From Pagrus major (lineage: Eukaryota; Chordata; Actinopteri; Spariformes; Sparidae), in contig NC_133230.1 in NCBI RefSeq assembly GCF_040436345.1, positions 18,982,197 through 19,046,196 of the forward strand: DNA of 64,000 nt. Reading direction: 5' to 3'. A program made the position numbers and the translations under genes. The notes beneath the pieces are model-generated. The model worked only from the letters and a program-made list of their open reading frames with translations, was not told the origin of the DNA and searched no databases. Positions 52,206-62,700 of the stretch are shown piece by piece (position 1 is the first letter of the stretch; each line of letters opens with the position of its first letter).

Positions 52206-52650
52206 CAGTGGTTCCCAACCAAAGGATCACAAAATAAATTTGAGGGGTTGTGAGATGATTAATAAGGCTCTTTTCTAATCTTTGCCTTTTGTTTGCGAAC
52301 AATTGGATGCCTTCATCTCGTTAAGCTTGGAACAGGTTTTAAATGAAACCATGAGAGAAGTTAACTCGTAGGCGTCTAAACGTGAGGAGAGGAGCCAACT
52401 GGACACTGCTTTTTGGGGTCATGTGACGTCAAAAGCTTGTCATGTTTTTTTTTCTCCAAGTAAAATCAAAATCTGAAAGCAACTAGTAACAACAGCTTTC
52501 AAATAAATGCAGTAGAGTAAAAGGTACAGTATTTCTCTTCGAAATGTAGCAGAGTGGAGGCAGAAAGTGGTGTCAAATTGATATACTCAAGAAACATTTA
52601 AGGACTTTCAAATTGCGGAGTACAGTACTAAGTCACTATCCGCCACTACA
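52206..52650. mobile_element. Two hAT-type MITE remnants
   Basis: The left edge CAGTGGTTCCCAACCAAAGG is the classic teleost hAT end. The right part (about 52,460-52,650, inverted) carries AAATAAATGCAGTAGAGTA, AAATGTAGCAGAGTGGAGG, GTACAGTACTAAGTCACT and CGCCACTA, the vocabulary of the fish CAGTGGTGGAAAGTAACTAA family. They are probably two different elements side by side. Confidence 0.6.
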
Positions 52651-52654
52651 GTTG

Positions 52655-54890
52655 GCCAGCGGCTCTCTGCATGCTTTTCACCTGTTTTTAAGTACGCTTA
52701 GCTTGAGCATAATCCTTTGTGATGTTTTTGTTTTTGCCTAAACAAGGTTGGAAAATGCTTGCCCTGTAGTCACTTATATTGAGTTTTATTAAGAAACCAA
52801 AAGGTCAAGTGCAACTTTATACAGACATAGAGTTTGTGATGTACCTTCCGCACTGTAAACCATTTACAACAACAGTCAAGTGACAGGATTGGGTCATGAG
52901 ACAGCACAATACAAATACAGCACAATAAGAAAGCTTCACAAGTACATAGATCAAGGTTTGTGTGTGCATGTGGCCTTGAGAAAGCTTAAAGTTAAGCATG
53001 TAAAGATGTCTATTCTTACGACTAATTTACGAGAACATGTGCATTCGTGCGTGCAGCGTTTGACGGTTGTTTAATTGCACAAAAAAAGAGTTTTCTGTGA
53101 TTTCTTTATGTAGGTTTCACATCTTTTGGTTGCAAGTCATTGTGTTTTATTTGTTTCCTACTGCTTGCACATGACCGTGATGACCATTAGGTTTTAGTTC
53201 TGGAAATGACACATTAACTATCTGAAATGCAAGACGGGATAGACAGGTTATGTGATGTAAGGCAAGTAAAAGAAGCCTTTGTTTACGGCCTTATACAGTC
53301 AGTAAACAGGTTGAGTGTCAGCTTGTAAAAAGATTAGAATAAGTTCCACAGTAGTCAGTGAAGTGGAATAACAATAAGTGGTTTATGATGTAGACATTGA
53401 TTAAATTGGATGATCAATAAAGGCAAATATACAATATGGATCACAATTATTTCAGATAGAATAGAGAATATTTGTAAGACTGGTTCTTGATTGGTTTTGT
53501 TTTGATTCTTGTTATGATCAGAGTGTGAATCTGCACTTTATATCATATGACTTTTACGGGTGACCGGTCACAGGGCTGGGGTTACTGTAAAAGCTGACTC
53601 AATGCATTGACACCATGCGTGATATCAGCCGTTCTCAGGAAATGCTGGTTAATGTTATGGACTGATAACACTGACTTCCCCATTTTGAAGTCTACCAGGG
53701 TACTGTCCATGTACGGGGACATTATAGCAGGTTTTTTTCCAAAACTACTTTTGGCCAAATTACATCACAACACACTGCACACATGATTAGATTTCTGACA
53801 CATCACTTACAGCACTCATATGGTCCGATGATACATCATTTATTATTTAAGTAGTCATTTTTCATGTTATAAGTGCAACATTGCTGTTCCAATACCTTGA
53901 CAAGGAGATACATTTATTTCCTATAAGCCAACTGTAAATTAGGGCTGCAAGATTGTCCAAAACCAATAAAATATACCTGATATTCTTTCCCGGAGCCTGC
54001 TGTCATCTTCAGATGTCTTCTTTTTGTTTGACCAACAGTCCAAAACCCAGAGATATTCAGTCTGCAACCAAACACAACACAGACAAGCATTAAATCTGCA
54101 CATTTGAGAAACTGGAACCAGCGTCATGTCGGGTATTTTTACTTGAAATAACAACTGACACATTAATTGGTTATCCACATTTATTTTTTCTGGTCATCGA
54201 CTCTTAAATTAATCAATTAATCATTTGAGCTGTAATGTTAGTATTTAAAACAGGTTTATTTTCTTAAACAAACAAATATGAAAAGGTAGACTCCGCAGTT
54301 TCTCCAAGCAGCTTTCTTTGTGTTACCCATGAAAACTTTAAACCGCTCTCACTGCCTCTGTAGTTACTGCTCTCAACCTTTGTAGGGCAGAGTATCTCTG
54401 AAGTGTGAAAACTCTGCTTCTGCAGTGTTATAAACACACCAGGAGAGGGCAGCATTTCCCTAGGCTTCGCTTATACATCACGGCTCATAAGTTCACATTG
54501 CTCCCACACATTCAATTGCATGTCAGTAATAACATTAAGTACTTCTAAGTAAATTGAAGTACCTTTTTATGCTGCTTCCTCTGTAAATTTAACACGCTGA
54601 ATTAATCATTGCAGATTAGTAATGTGATCAGCATCCATAATGATTAAACTTGTAAAACAGTGAGTTCCTCCACACAAACTGTTACAGTATAATGGCCACA
54701 CGTGGCTATTTTCAATGCTATGTGGATTTATAAACATCTGAGTGATATAATGTGACAATAGCTGTGGGTGCATACTAACTATGGAGAAGATCCTGAAGGT
54801 GTGAAAAGGAAACCCTCTGACCCAGTGACAATACGAGTGTGAAAAGGCAGTGGGCTGCTTGGCATGGACGCTCTCCCTGGTAAACTCTTC
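52655..54890. other. Gene-free intergenic DNA
   Basis: No gene or well-defined element recognised between the two genes. Confidence 0.4.
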
Positions 54891-54894
54891 TAAT

Positions 54895-55440
54895 TTCATT
54901 ACTCTACATGATTCCTCAGCTTAGAGCCAATCACATAGTTGGCTGCTCTCTAGCGGGGGTCACGCATAACAGCCGCTAAATTGTGACAGTGGCCCAGACC
55001 GGCATACCTTAGCACATAATCTGATTATCGGATCAATAACACAGCAACATTTGGTGCATAGCTGGGATGGCTGGCCCCCTCTCTGGTTACACATTGCTGG
55101 CATTCACCACTCGTTCCCACTTTATAGGTGACAAAGTGTGAATGCGAGCAGGAATTCAAATGGAAGGCCTTTTAAATAAGACGAGTTGCATAGCGTAGCC
55201 TTGATCACATCTGGCTGTGCTACTGTCTCTACGATTCACACGGCTACTAAAATATCCACACACTGATACAGAGTGCGGGGATGAGAAGCTGCACATAATT
55301 AGGCCTTAATTGTATATCAAGTGTGTTCTGTCCAATATTGAGACAATTTTCTTGAAGCTAATACTAGCATTAATCCAATGGAAGTATTAGTTTCTGCTTA
55401 CAATGTCCTTTGATTTAGCAGCAGCTCCAGTACTGTTGTT
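54895..55440. promoter_or_regulatory. Candidate noncoding regulatory block between ctsl and vgll2
   Basis: Complex, non-repetitive DNA with ATAATTAGGCCTTAATTG, AGCATTAATCC, CACTTTATAGGTG and AAGGCCTTTTAAATAAG, and no coding frame. It lies 1.3-1.9 kb beyond the vgll2 3' end. Composition-based call. Confidence 0.35.
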
Positions 55441-55470
55441 TATAATGTCATGCAAGGTAAACATTTAGGA

Positions 55471-56370
55471 CAGGGGTGCCCAAACTTTTTTCCTTGGAGG
55501 GCCAACATTTAAACTTAATGGTGAGCCATGGGCCAAAAGCAACCACCTATAATACTGTATTGTGTAAAACAATGTGTAAATAGGGATCTATTATATTAGA
55601 TATTTAAAGGTGCTCTGTGGTACTTCTGCGTTGTGCTGGGAGGTAGTCGTTCATTTATTACTCCATTTCTAAACTAACGTAAGCTGCTGTTCCTCTCTGT
55701 TAGCGGAGCAGAGAGGCACTGAGACAAGGCACTCGACAACGTGCATTAAGTCTCATCTTTTGGACTGACGTGCAAAAATCCAACTCGAGTCATTCACAAA
55801 GACATCCACAGTCCAGCAACATTAAACAACTTAAAGCTGCTGGAAGCGTCGCCGTCATTTTAGTTAACTTCCTGTCTGTTTTGCAGTTAGCAGTCCCTCC
55901 CTCCTCTCTGCGTCACCACACGCACATACAGTGGTAATCACCAGACATAGCGGCAAACAGGAGGATCCTGCTTTCTACAGGCTGGACCGCCTCTTTATGG
56001 AGTTCTCCGTCCTGATTGGATAAAGTAGGCAGGGATACCAGAAGATGTACTTTCTCTTTTACTGCATGAGCAGAGGGAGAAGAGACATGGGTTACTGAAC
56101 AAACACTCTAACAGGGATTACTGCTGGAATATGGAGCTATTTAACACGTATTTAAATACAAATATATCACTTACAGCAGCTTTAATATATGCAAATTACT
56201 ACAAATTGTTACATAGAGCCCATTTAAAAAGCGATTCTTCCTTACAAAAATGAAACAGCTTGAACAGCGATTCATATCATATATATCTATGTTTAATTAG
56301 ATTTTATTTTTCTTGAGGAACAGTTGGCGGGCCAAATTGAACCTTATGGCGGGCCAACTTTGGGCAGCTG
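55471..56370. mobile_element. hAT-like MITE interrupted by another element
   Basis: The left end CAGGGGTGCCCAAACTTTTT and right end AACTTTGGGCAGCTG are imperfect inverted repeats. GGGCCAA motifs lie next to both ends (GGAGGGCCAAC; GGCGGGCCAA twice), as in a common vertebrate hAT family. The two halves are separated by the insertion at 55,604-56,185. Confidence 0.65.
55604..56185. mobile_element. TTAA-flanked MITE nested in the hAT-like element
   Basis: The left end TTAAAGGTGCTCTGTGG and right end CACTTACAGCAGCTTTAA are inverted and have TTAA at both extremities, 582 bp apart. The right end read in complement, TTAAAGCTGCTGTAAGTG, is a familiar teleost MITE terminus. Confidence 0.65.
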
Positions 56371-56374
56371 TGAT

Positions 56375-56784
56375 TTTGAGAAGGGGCAATTTACCAAAAA
56401 ATATTTATTGACATCACAATCTTCTTGGACACAAATTTGAGAACTGACACACACACGTAAAAATCCCAAAATATTTAGAAAGTCCAAATTCAAAACATCC
56501 AAGAATGACACAGAGAACTTTAATGGAACAGCATCATCAAATTGAAACACAATCTCTGAGTCTGTTCAGAGCAACAAAAATATAATAAATACTTGTTGAA
56601 CTGATCACATTTTTGACATGTTTTTTACCTTTATTTCCCACAAAAGCTTCCATCATACATACATGAGAAACTCCTCCAGAAACACCTCCGTCAACACGCT
56701 CTCTCTTTACAAAACAAAATTAACTGAATTACGATAATTTCGGAACACTGGCCTAACCAAACATTTTTAGAAATGCACATAAAC
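56375..56784. other. Intergenic DNA downstream of vgll2
   Basis: AT-rich, no gene or identified repeat. Confidence 0.4.
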
Positions 56785-57519
56785 ACCAATAAATAGAAAC
56801 ACTTTATTTCAGAGAAAAAATGATATCATAACAACCAAAAAAAAAAAAGGCATCATGATGACAGTCACAAAGCACAACCCGCCATAATTGCTGCTCCTGT
56901 TTATCGCTGCATGTTGTATTTGTGCAATGCAGATAAGTGGATGATGACGACCACTGTACCAACAAAGAGCATGAGACAGAGATAACCAGGGACGTTGGAG
57001 GGAATCCCTGCTCGCCACTATCCATCCCCCTGTCCCCACATTCATCCCTCTATCTCTCTGTCCTCTGCAAAAGTCTGTTGTGATCCCGTCTTTCTCAGTC
57101 CAAACAGGTCACTGTGGCTCGCACCTCGCCAAGGTCTGTGCTGCACCGGCAGCGTCAGGAGAGAGAGAGAGAGAGAGAGATGCGAGCAACAGCACAGATT
57201 ATAGCCAGTGACACTCTCTCGCTCTTCCTTTCTCTCCCTCGCTCTGCTTTATCTCCATGGTGCACACATGTCGACCTGGAGCAAGGCTGTATACTGGCAG
57301 GGGAGGCCAGGAGCAGAGAGAGGAGAGGGTGGATGGATGGGGATGGAGTGTACGTGTGTGTGTGTGTATGTGTGTGTGCGTGTGTGTGTGTGTGTGTGTT
57401 TGTGTGAGGGAGAGGAGGTGGGGGGGGGGGGGATAAAGGGACACGCTCCCTCAATAGCGGAGCAGGTCCAGGGACTAATTGGATCTGGTAATGGCTGGTC
57501 AATGTGACTGAAGGGCTCG
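56785..57519 (-). other. 3' UTR of vgll2 with polyA signal
   Basis: After the stop codon the minus strand runs about 700 nt without a splice site that I would trust. It reaches AATAAA (plus-strand tttatt, 56803-56808) followed by a GU-rich stretch, a plausible cleavage site near 56,785. The UTR contains a GT/CA microsatellite (about 57,354-57,404), a G/C homopolymer (57,420-57,432) and a GA/TC run (about 57,160-57,180). The 3' end is inferred. Confidence 0.5.
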
Positions 57520-60500
57520 TTAGAACCAGTACAGCTCCTTGCCTTTCTTGTGCTGCTGGAGGCCTGAGAAAAAAGGACAAGGAAACAATGAGGACAATGG
57601 CGAACAACAGAACACAGGTTGTCATGGAGCCTACTTTTGCCAAACATCCTGTTTTAGAGGAGCTTCTGTGATGATTATGATGTATTGTGTGTGTCTGTGT
57701 GTGTCTGTGTGTGTATGTTTGTGTAAGAGGATGGTGGGAGTGTCTATGGCATCTACGGCTGTCGGAAGGCACGAGTTCCTCTGTGTCTGAGTCAATTAAT
57801 AACATGTAAAAGCAAAATTGGTGCACTGAAGAATTTTAGCCTATTAATGACTAATTGCTACATTTAGTATTTAGTACCTAACATAAAAATACTTACATAA
57901 AAGGCTAAAGGTTTTGATTTCACATATTAATCGTGCCTTAAAGGTGCAATATGTAAGAATTGTCCAACTTGAATTCACATGACAAACAAATTGGTTTGAA
58001 TAATTGCTAACTGCTGCTAACTGTATCCTTTTCATACATACATGACTGTTAGCTTGTTAGCTTGTTAGCCAGGGGGAGCGTTGGTGATTACACCGCTAGC
58101 ACTGGAGCTTTGGACCGCTGGGAGAAACAGGTTTCACAGGCCTGGAGCTAGCTGATTAGCATGCTAACCTCAGTGTCTCTCTCTCGTCAACAGAATACAC
58201 AGTCACGGATACATACTGTTGTTTCTTCACATGCTGTTGATAATTTTAGTTAATTTCTGAATGTTTTGATCTATAAATCTTACATATTGGACCTTTAACT
58301 GGTCGAAAAAGTTGACTTTAAATGCAAAAAATCACAAAAATAAGTTTTAACATCCATTTGACATGTTGCATGTGAGATTTACACTGGATCAAAGTACATA
58401 TTATTGAAATTTAAGTTGTTTGAATCCATTGCTACCAAGAATTTGATATAACTCCTTGTAGTCTTGAGATACAACTATTTAGTTAATTACATTGTGTTAC
58501 TCATTTGTTTATTTTTTCAGAATTACAGGAAATACAGATTTCAATGGTCCCTTGTGACTAACAATTAAAAAGGATGTATAATTCATGCTATTTCAATGGA
58601 TTTGCTCAGCTTAGATAGTATTTTAAGTGTCGTAAAGGGAATGATCAGCTTCCACTGTGGACATCATGGGTTAAGTGTGCCTTTATTATGTTCAACACTT
58701 AGAATAAGAATAAGAAAAAAAACATCTGTTTCTCAAAGTATCGTAGCTATAAGATGATCCAAACTTTCCATTTGCCTTTTTCTACACTGTAAATAAAAGA
58801 ACATTTTTATTGTCCAAACAGTATTGGAAAAAGCCTGTCACAGTTGTGTGGTTACCTGCATCCATGTTGAGTGCCAGCGACTGGCTGACATCTGCAGGTT
58901 GAAGCAGGCTGGGCCAGGAGGCAGTGGGCTCCAGCTTGCTCACCTCATAGTGGCTTGGCAAGGTAGGGAGATGAGGTGGCCTCACTGTGGGCATGAGCAG
59001 GGGCCCGTAGTGGGGCTCCAAAGCAGACGGTGAGTACAGTTCGTGGAGAGGCCGTGGGGGCCCGTAGGCCTGGGCCTGGGGATATGCCCAGCTTTCTGGG
59101 GCGTGAGGGTGGGAGTGAGGATGAGCGTGTGGGTGAGGGTGAGCGTGTGGGTGCGGCAGGCCCGGGTGCAACCCTGAAGCGTATGGGTCCATGGAATAGG
59201 AAGGAGCGCCCGTCTCACAGTGGGAGCGACTCTGAGGCGAGGAGTAGTTACTGTCCCAGAAGGAAGGGGGGAAGCTTCGTCGACTGCTTGGTGAAGGGGT
59301 ATCTAAAGATGAAGGAGGATAAACAACAATCAGATTTAGGCCAAGTCACGAACAGTTGCACAACTGTGTAGCTAATCACTTGATTTATGGAGACAAACGT
59401 TGTGAGGGGAGGAACCCATGCTAGAACGTTGATGTCGCTCACATGACCGCTACACCCTCTAGCCCAGATATCTTCCCCATTGGATCATACTGTCACACAG
59501 CCCGAGCCCCAACAAGACACAAATAAACACAACCACGTTCTAGCAGACAGACAGAGAGAGAGAGAGTGACAGAGAGAAAGGTAGAAAGAGAGACGTCCCT
59601 ATATCCTAGAGTTCTATATAAGGCCGACGCTCTGACCTGGAGGGAGCCCAAGGCCTTAAATCACTCGCTGTGGTGACATCTCTCACTCTCATGTCAGCCC
59701 GGTACTTCTGAAAGTCTCACAACACACCCATGCACACACACACACACTCAGACATGCAACCCTGTGCTAGAACCCACCGCCCCTCTCCTCTGTCTCCTGC
59801 ACCCCCACCTGTTGTTTTCTCTGCTCCCCCCTCTCCTCGCCCTTGACAGAATGTCAGCGAGCCATTATATGTTTCTAGCAGTATACTTTTATATTTAGAT
59901 ATTCCTCTGAAAACAGACACCACGCAGCACCCTGAGAGGTAGTGTTTCCCTCTGCCCCTATCCCACCGACTGCAGCGTATATAAATCTGACGGGCAGGCA
60001 GGCGGGCAACTGACTGAGCACCCATTGTGGGGCAAGAGCTGGAGCGAGAGTCAGAATGGCAGCCGCGGAGACGTTTGAAGGGGATACGCCGGCGAGGCTG
60101 TGCGCTTACGGCCATGTATAAACATAGCATCTGTTGTGAGGCAGGAAGCGTGTGTTAGTGCCGAAATGAAGACGTCCGACTGAACTAGGAAAGAGACTAA
60201 CAGCGACAGCAGAGAGAGGGAGAGAGGAGAGGCTATAGGCCCTACATGGATATCCAATAGACGTCTGCAGGCTGCTGGTGGAAAGGGTGTCAAAAAGGTT
60301 GCCAAAGCACACAAGACCATGTAATAACTAAACATCAAAAGTTGGCTTTAATAATTTTTGGAGATTTTTTCACCACAAAAGCTTAAAACAAATCCAGGTG
60401 CTCATGCTTTCTCTTGCTTTTCCTTTAATTGTTACCCTAACCAGAGTGAAAGAAGTCCCTTTGACTCCCAACAGCTCCTGACCTTCATGACCTCTGAACC

Positions 60501-62255
60501 CTGCTCCCCGACCTCTCCGGGGACAACAGTCTCAACAAGCAGCTTTTAAGTGCTGTCACCGGATCACATCACCTGTCTGACGCTCTGCTGTGCTCTGCAG
60601 AACTGTCAACTCACTCTGTGTGGCCTCAAAAGACAACTGTGGCACCTGTGCTCGCGTAAATAAATGGAAATGATGAAACTGCAGTGCACAAAACCAGCCT
60701 ACACTCAGTTCACCCAACATACAGCAGGCTGGTGTGACTCTTTCTCTCTCAGCTTAACTGGTTCAGTAACAGTCAGACTGGGGCCCTAATTATTTTTAAG
60801 ATTAAAAAAAAAAAGTTTCAAGTGGCAATATGTACATTTTTTTGTTGAAAACTTTCAAAAATGATCTAAAAGTAGCAGCAGAATTTGAAGAAATAGCAGT
60901 TTTGACATTATGATGTCTGTATTGTGTCGCAGGAATGTCTACTGAAGTTAGTAACGCTCTCGAGAGCCGAACCAGCTACAGTCAGCAGCAGTTTGTGGTT
61001 ACTCTGGTGATATGCTGCCCCCTATGTGTTTGGAGTATGAATTTGACAGGTGGCCAATTCTGACATATTGCACCTTTAATGGTTTTGCGTAATAAAATGG
61101 TGGTTGTTTTCTTTATTCTCACACACTGGACGTGAGATTTACTGGAGTTTTTGCTTATCATTACACCAACGGGTGTAGCCAACTCAAATCTGTCCAGTGA
61201 TTATACATGAATGAAAACGTAATCATGAATATTATATTCCTTCTATAAATCCTACATACTGGACCTTTAAATCCCTCCATTCCAATGAATGGGCAGCATA
61301 TCTCAGAAAGTTCACTGCATATACACTGACAGGTGTGTGCTTTTATTCGTATGAATAGTCTTTACACATGGACAATGCGGTCTACCTGTGCCCCGTTGGT
61401 CTGATGCCCGCCGTTTGCCCTCTCCATCCATGTAGGTACTGAGGGCCCTGGAGAAGTGCTCATCCACCACACTGCTGATGTCCCCCTGGTAATAGGTGAA
61501 GAGGACACAGCGAGAAGTCAGATACTCTGCCTCGGGGGCTTCCTGCTTCTCCTTGGGGCCCTCCTCTGGCCTCAAAGCCGCAGGCGTGAAGGAGGATGAG
61601 GAGGAGCTGGATGAAGATGAGGAGGAAGTTGATCCTCCGGGGCCTGGGCCCCCAGACATCCCCTCGGGACCCCTGGGAGTGTCCATAAAATCCCGGCAGT
61701 GAGAAGAAGTTCTGCTCAGACCTGTGGGAGCCTGCGAGGGGGGAGTCAGAGAGAGGGGGGTAAGACAGGTGTTGCAGAGGACAGTCCCAGAGCTGCCTAT
61801 GAGACATTTTTGACATAATGTTTTTCTTTGTGTGTGGCAGCACGGGCATGTGCGCGCAACCGAGCAGTGCGCGCGTCAACATATGACTTGTGTGGGTGCA
61901 GAACGACTTGTGTGATTGTTAAAACACAAACAGCACTGCAAATATAGATGCTCATTAACGACTTATTAAATGAAAAAAATACTTAGCCAGCATTACAAAG
62001 ATTTAATAAATACATGTGACAATGTTTCCATCAGTTTTTTGCTTTTACGCACAAGTTGCGTAAACTAGCCTAATAGTTGCTCCTCGTATCAACCACCCAT
62101 CTCCCCGCTAACACTGGAAATCAGAAAAAAATATGACAGGAACATTTAAACATTCGCTCACTTCCTACCTGAAAGCTACTGATAAAAGCAGGAGCAGTCG
62201 GTGCGTACGGTGCGTAATGTCCATAGGCTGGGTACATAACATCCAAACAGCTCAT
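57520..62255 (-). CDS. vgll2: Vestigial-like TEAD cofactor (VGLL2 type), complete, 4 coding exons, 307 aa
   Basis: Nuclear transcription cofactor that binds TEAD factors; VGLL2 acts in skeletal muscle and craniofacial development. Minus-strand coding exons are 62255-62169, 61731-61386, 59302-58856 and 57563-57520. All introns are GT-AG, phases 0/1/1 match, and the total is 924 nt. It opens MSCLDVMYPAYGHY, the VGLL2/3 N-terminal signature. A 12-Ser run (65-76) precedes an acidic/Lys linker and the Tondu domain at about 96-126 (EAEYLTSRCVLFTYYQGD, then VVDEHFSRAL), which makes the TEAD contact. Exon 3 starts with RRSFPPSFWDSNY (152-164), then a His/Pro-rich tract (about 190-211) and HYGPLLMP. 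Exon 4 supplies only the C-terminal LQQHKKGKELYWF. Human VGLL2 is 317 aa. The MSCLDVMY start favours VGLL2 over VGLL3, but the N-terminus after it is unlike mammalian VGLL2, so this may be the teleost b copy. VGLL3 is the alternative. Confidence 0.92.
57938..58298. mobile_element. TTAA-flanked MITE in vgll2 intron 3
   Basis: The left end TTAAAGGTGCAATATGTAAG and right end CTTACATATTGGACCTTTAA are inverted repeats with TTAA at both extremities, 361 bp apart. The interior is noncoding. It lies wholly inside the 1.3-kb third intron. Confidence 0.85.
59303..60815. other. vgll2 intron 2, non-repeat part
   Basis: Intronic DNA with a GA tract near 59,550-59,570 and a CA tract near 59,735-59,748. 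Frames of 95-137 codons on the minus strand have no splice logic with the vgll2 model. Confidence 0.5.
60816..61079. mobile_element. MITE in vgll2 intron 2
   Basis: The left edge AGTGGCAATATGTACATTTT and right edge GACATATTGCACCTTTAA are inverted and resemble the ends of the element at 57,938. Its internal sequence differs from that copy. It lies in intron 2. Confidence 0.6.
61080..61270. mobile_element. Partial MITE in vgll2 intron 2
   Basis: The right end CTATAAATCCTACATACTGG then ACCTTTAA matches the right end of the 57,938-58,298 element, but no separate left end is visible. It abuts the element at 60,816-61,079, so one may have inserted into the other. It stops about 115 bp short of the exon 2 donor. 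Confidence 0.5.
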
Positions 62256-62700
62256 GGTAAATGAGCGGTGTCCTCACTGTTCTTTGGAAACCGACCTTGC
62301 TGTGAGAAAGAGGAGAGACAACATTCCGGGCTTGTCTTTTAGCCGAAGAGAAACGCGCTCGGTTGATCGCTGATCAGTGTGGAAAAAGCCCTCGCCAGAC
62401 TCGACATAGTCACCCCCAATAGAAGGAGCGCACCTCTCCTGCTCCCTGCGTGCGCCACGACAGCTGCGGCAGCAAAATGTGGTGAGGTTTATGGAGCAAG
62501 CATGAGGGTGTCCTGTCCTGTACATCTCTGTGTCAACCCCTCCCACCTTCACCAGGCAGCAGCCCTCCATCCCCCCCACACACACCCCACTATCACACAA
62601 CATGTATGGCAGATTATTGATTGAGAGGATTGTTTCCTTTTGATATTAAAAATAAACTGATGATAGCTGAAATTATTGAAAGCATATGACAAGAATAGAT
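62256..62700 (-). promoter_or_regulatory. 5' leader and putative promoter region of vgll2
   Basis: The sequence upstream of the ATG is GC-richer than its surroundings and has no in-frame continuation, so it should hold the 5' UTR and core promoter. I see no convincing TATA box. An MCAT/TEAD-type core, ACATTCCG, lies at 62,321-62,328, and a CCAAT pentamer lies on the plus strand at about 62,416. No start site can be fixed from sequence. Confidence 0.4.

Noticed and set aside
57155..57826. 223-codon minus-strand open frame, longest in the window
   Set aside because: It overlaps vgll2 exon 4 in another frame and runs through the 3' UTR and its CA/GA microsatellites (poly-HT, poly-LS). It is a low-complexity artefact.
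59030..59371. 113-codon plus-strand frame
   Set aside because: Antisense of vgll2 exon 3; open because of GC-rich His/Pro codons on the other strand.
61460..61882. 140-codon minus-strand frame
   Set aside because: A different reading phase of vgll2 exon 2 and intron 1; the Tondu domain is read in the other frame with matching splice phases.
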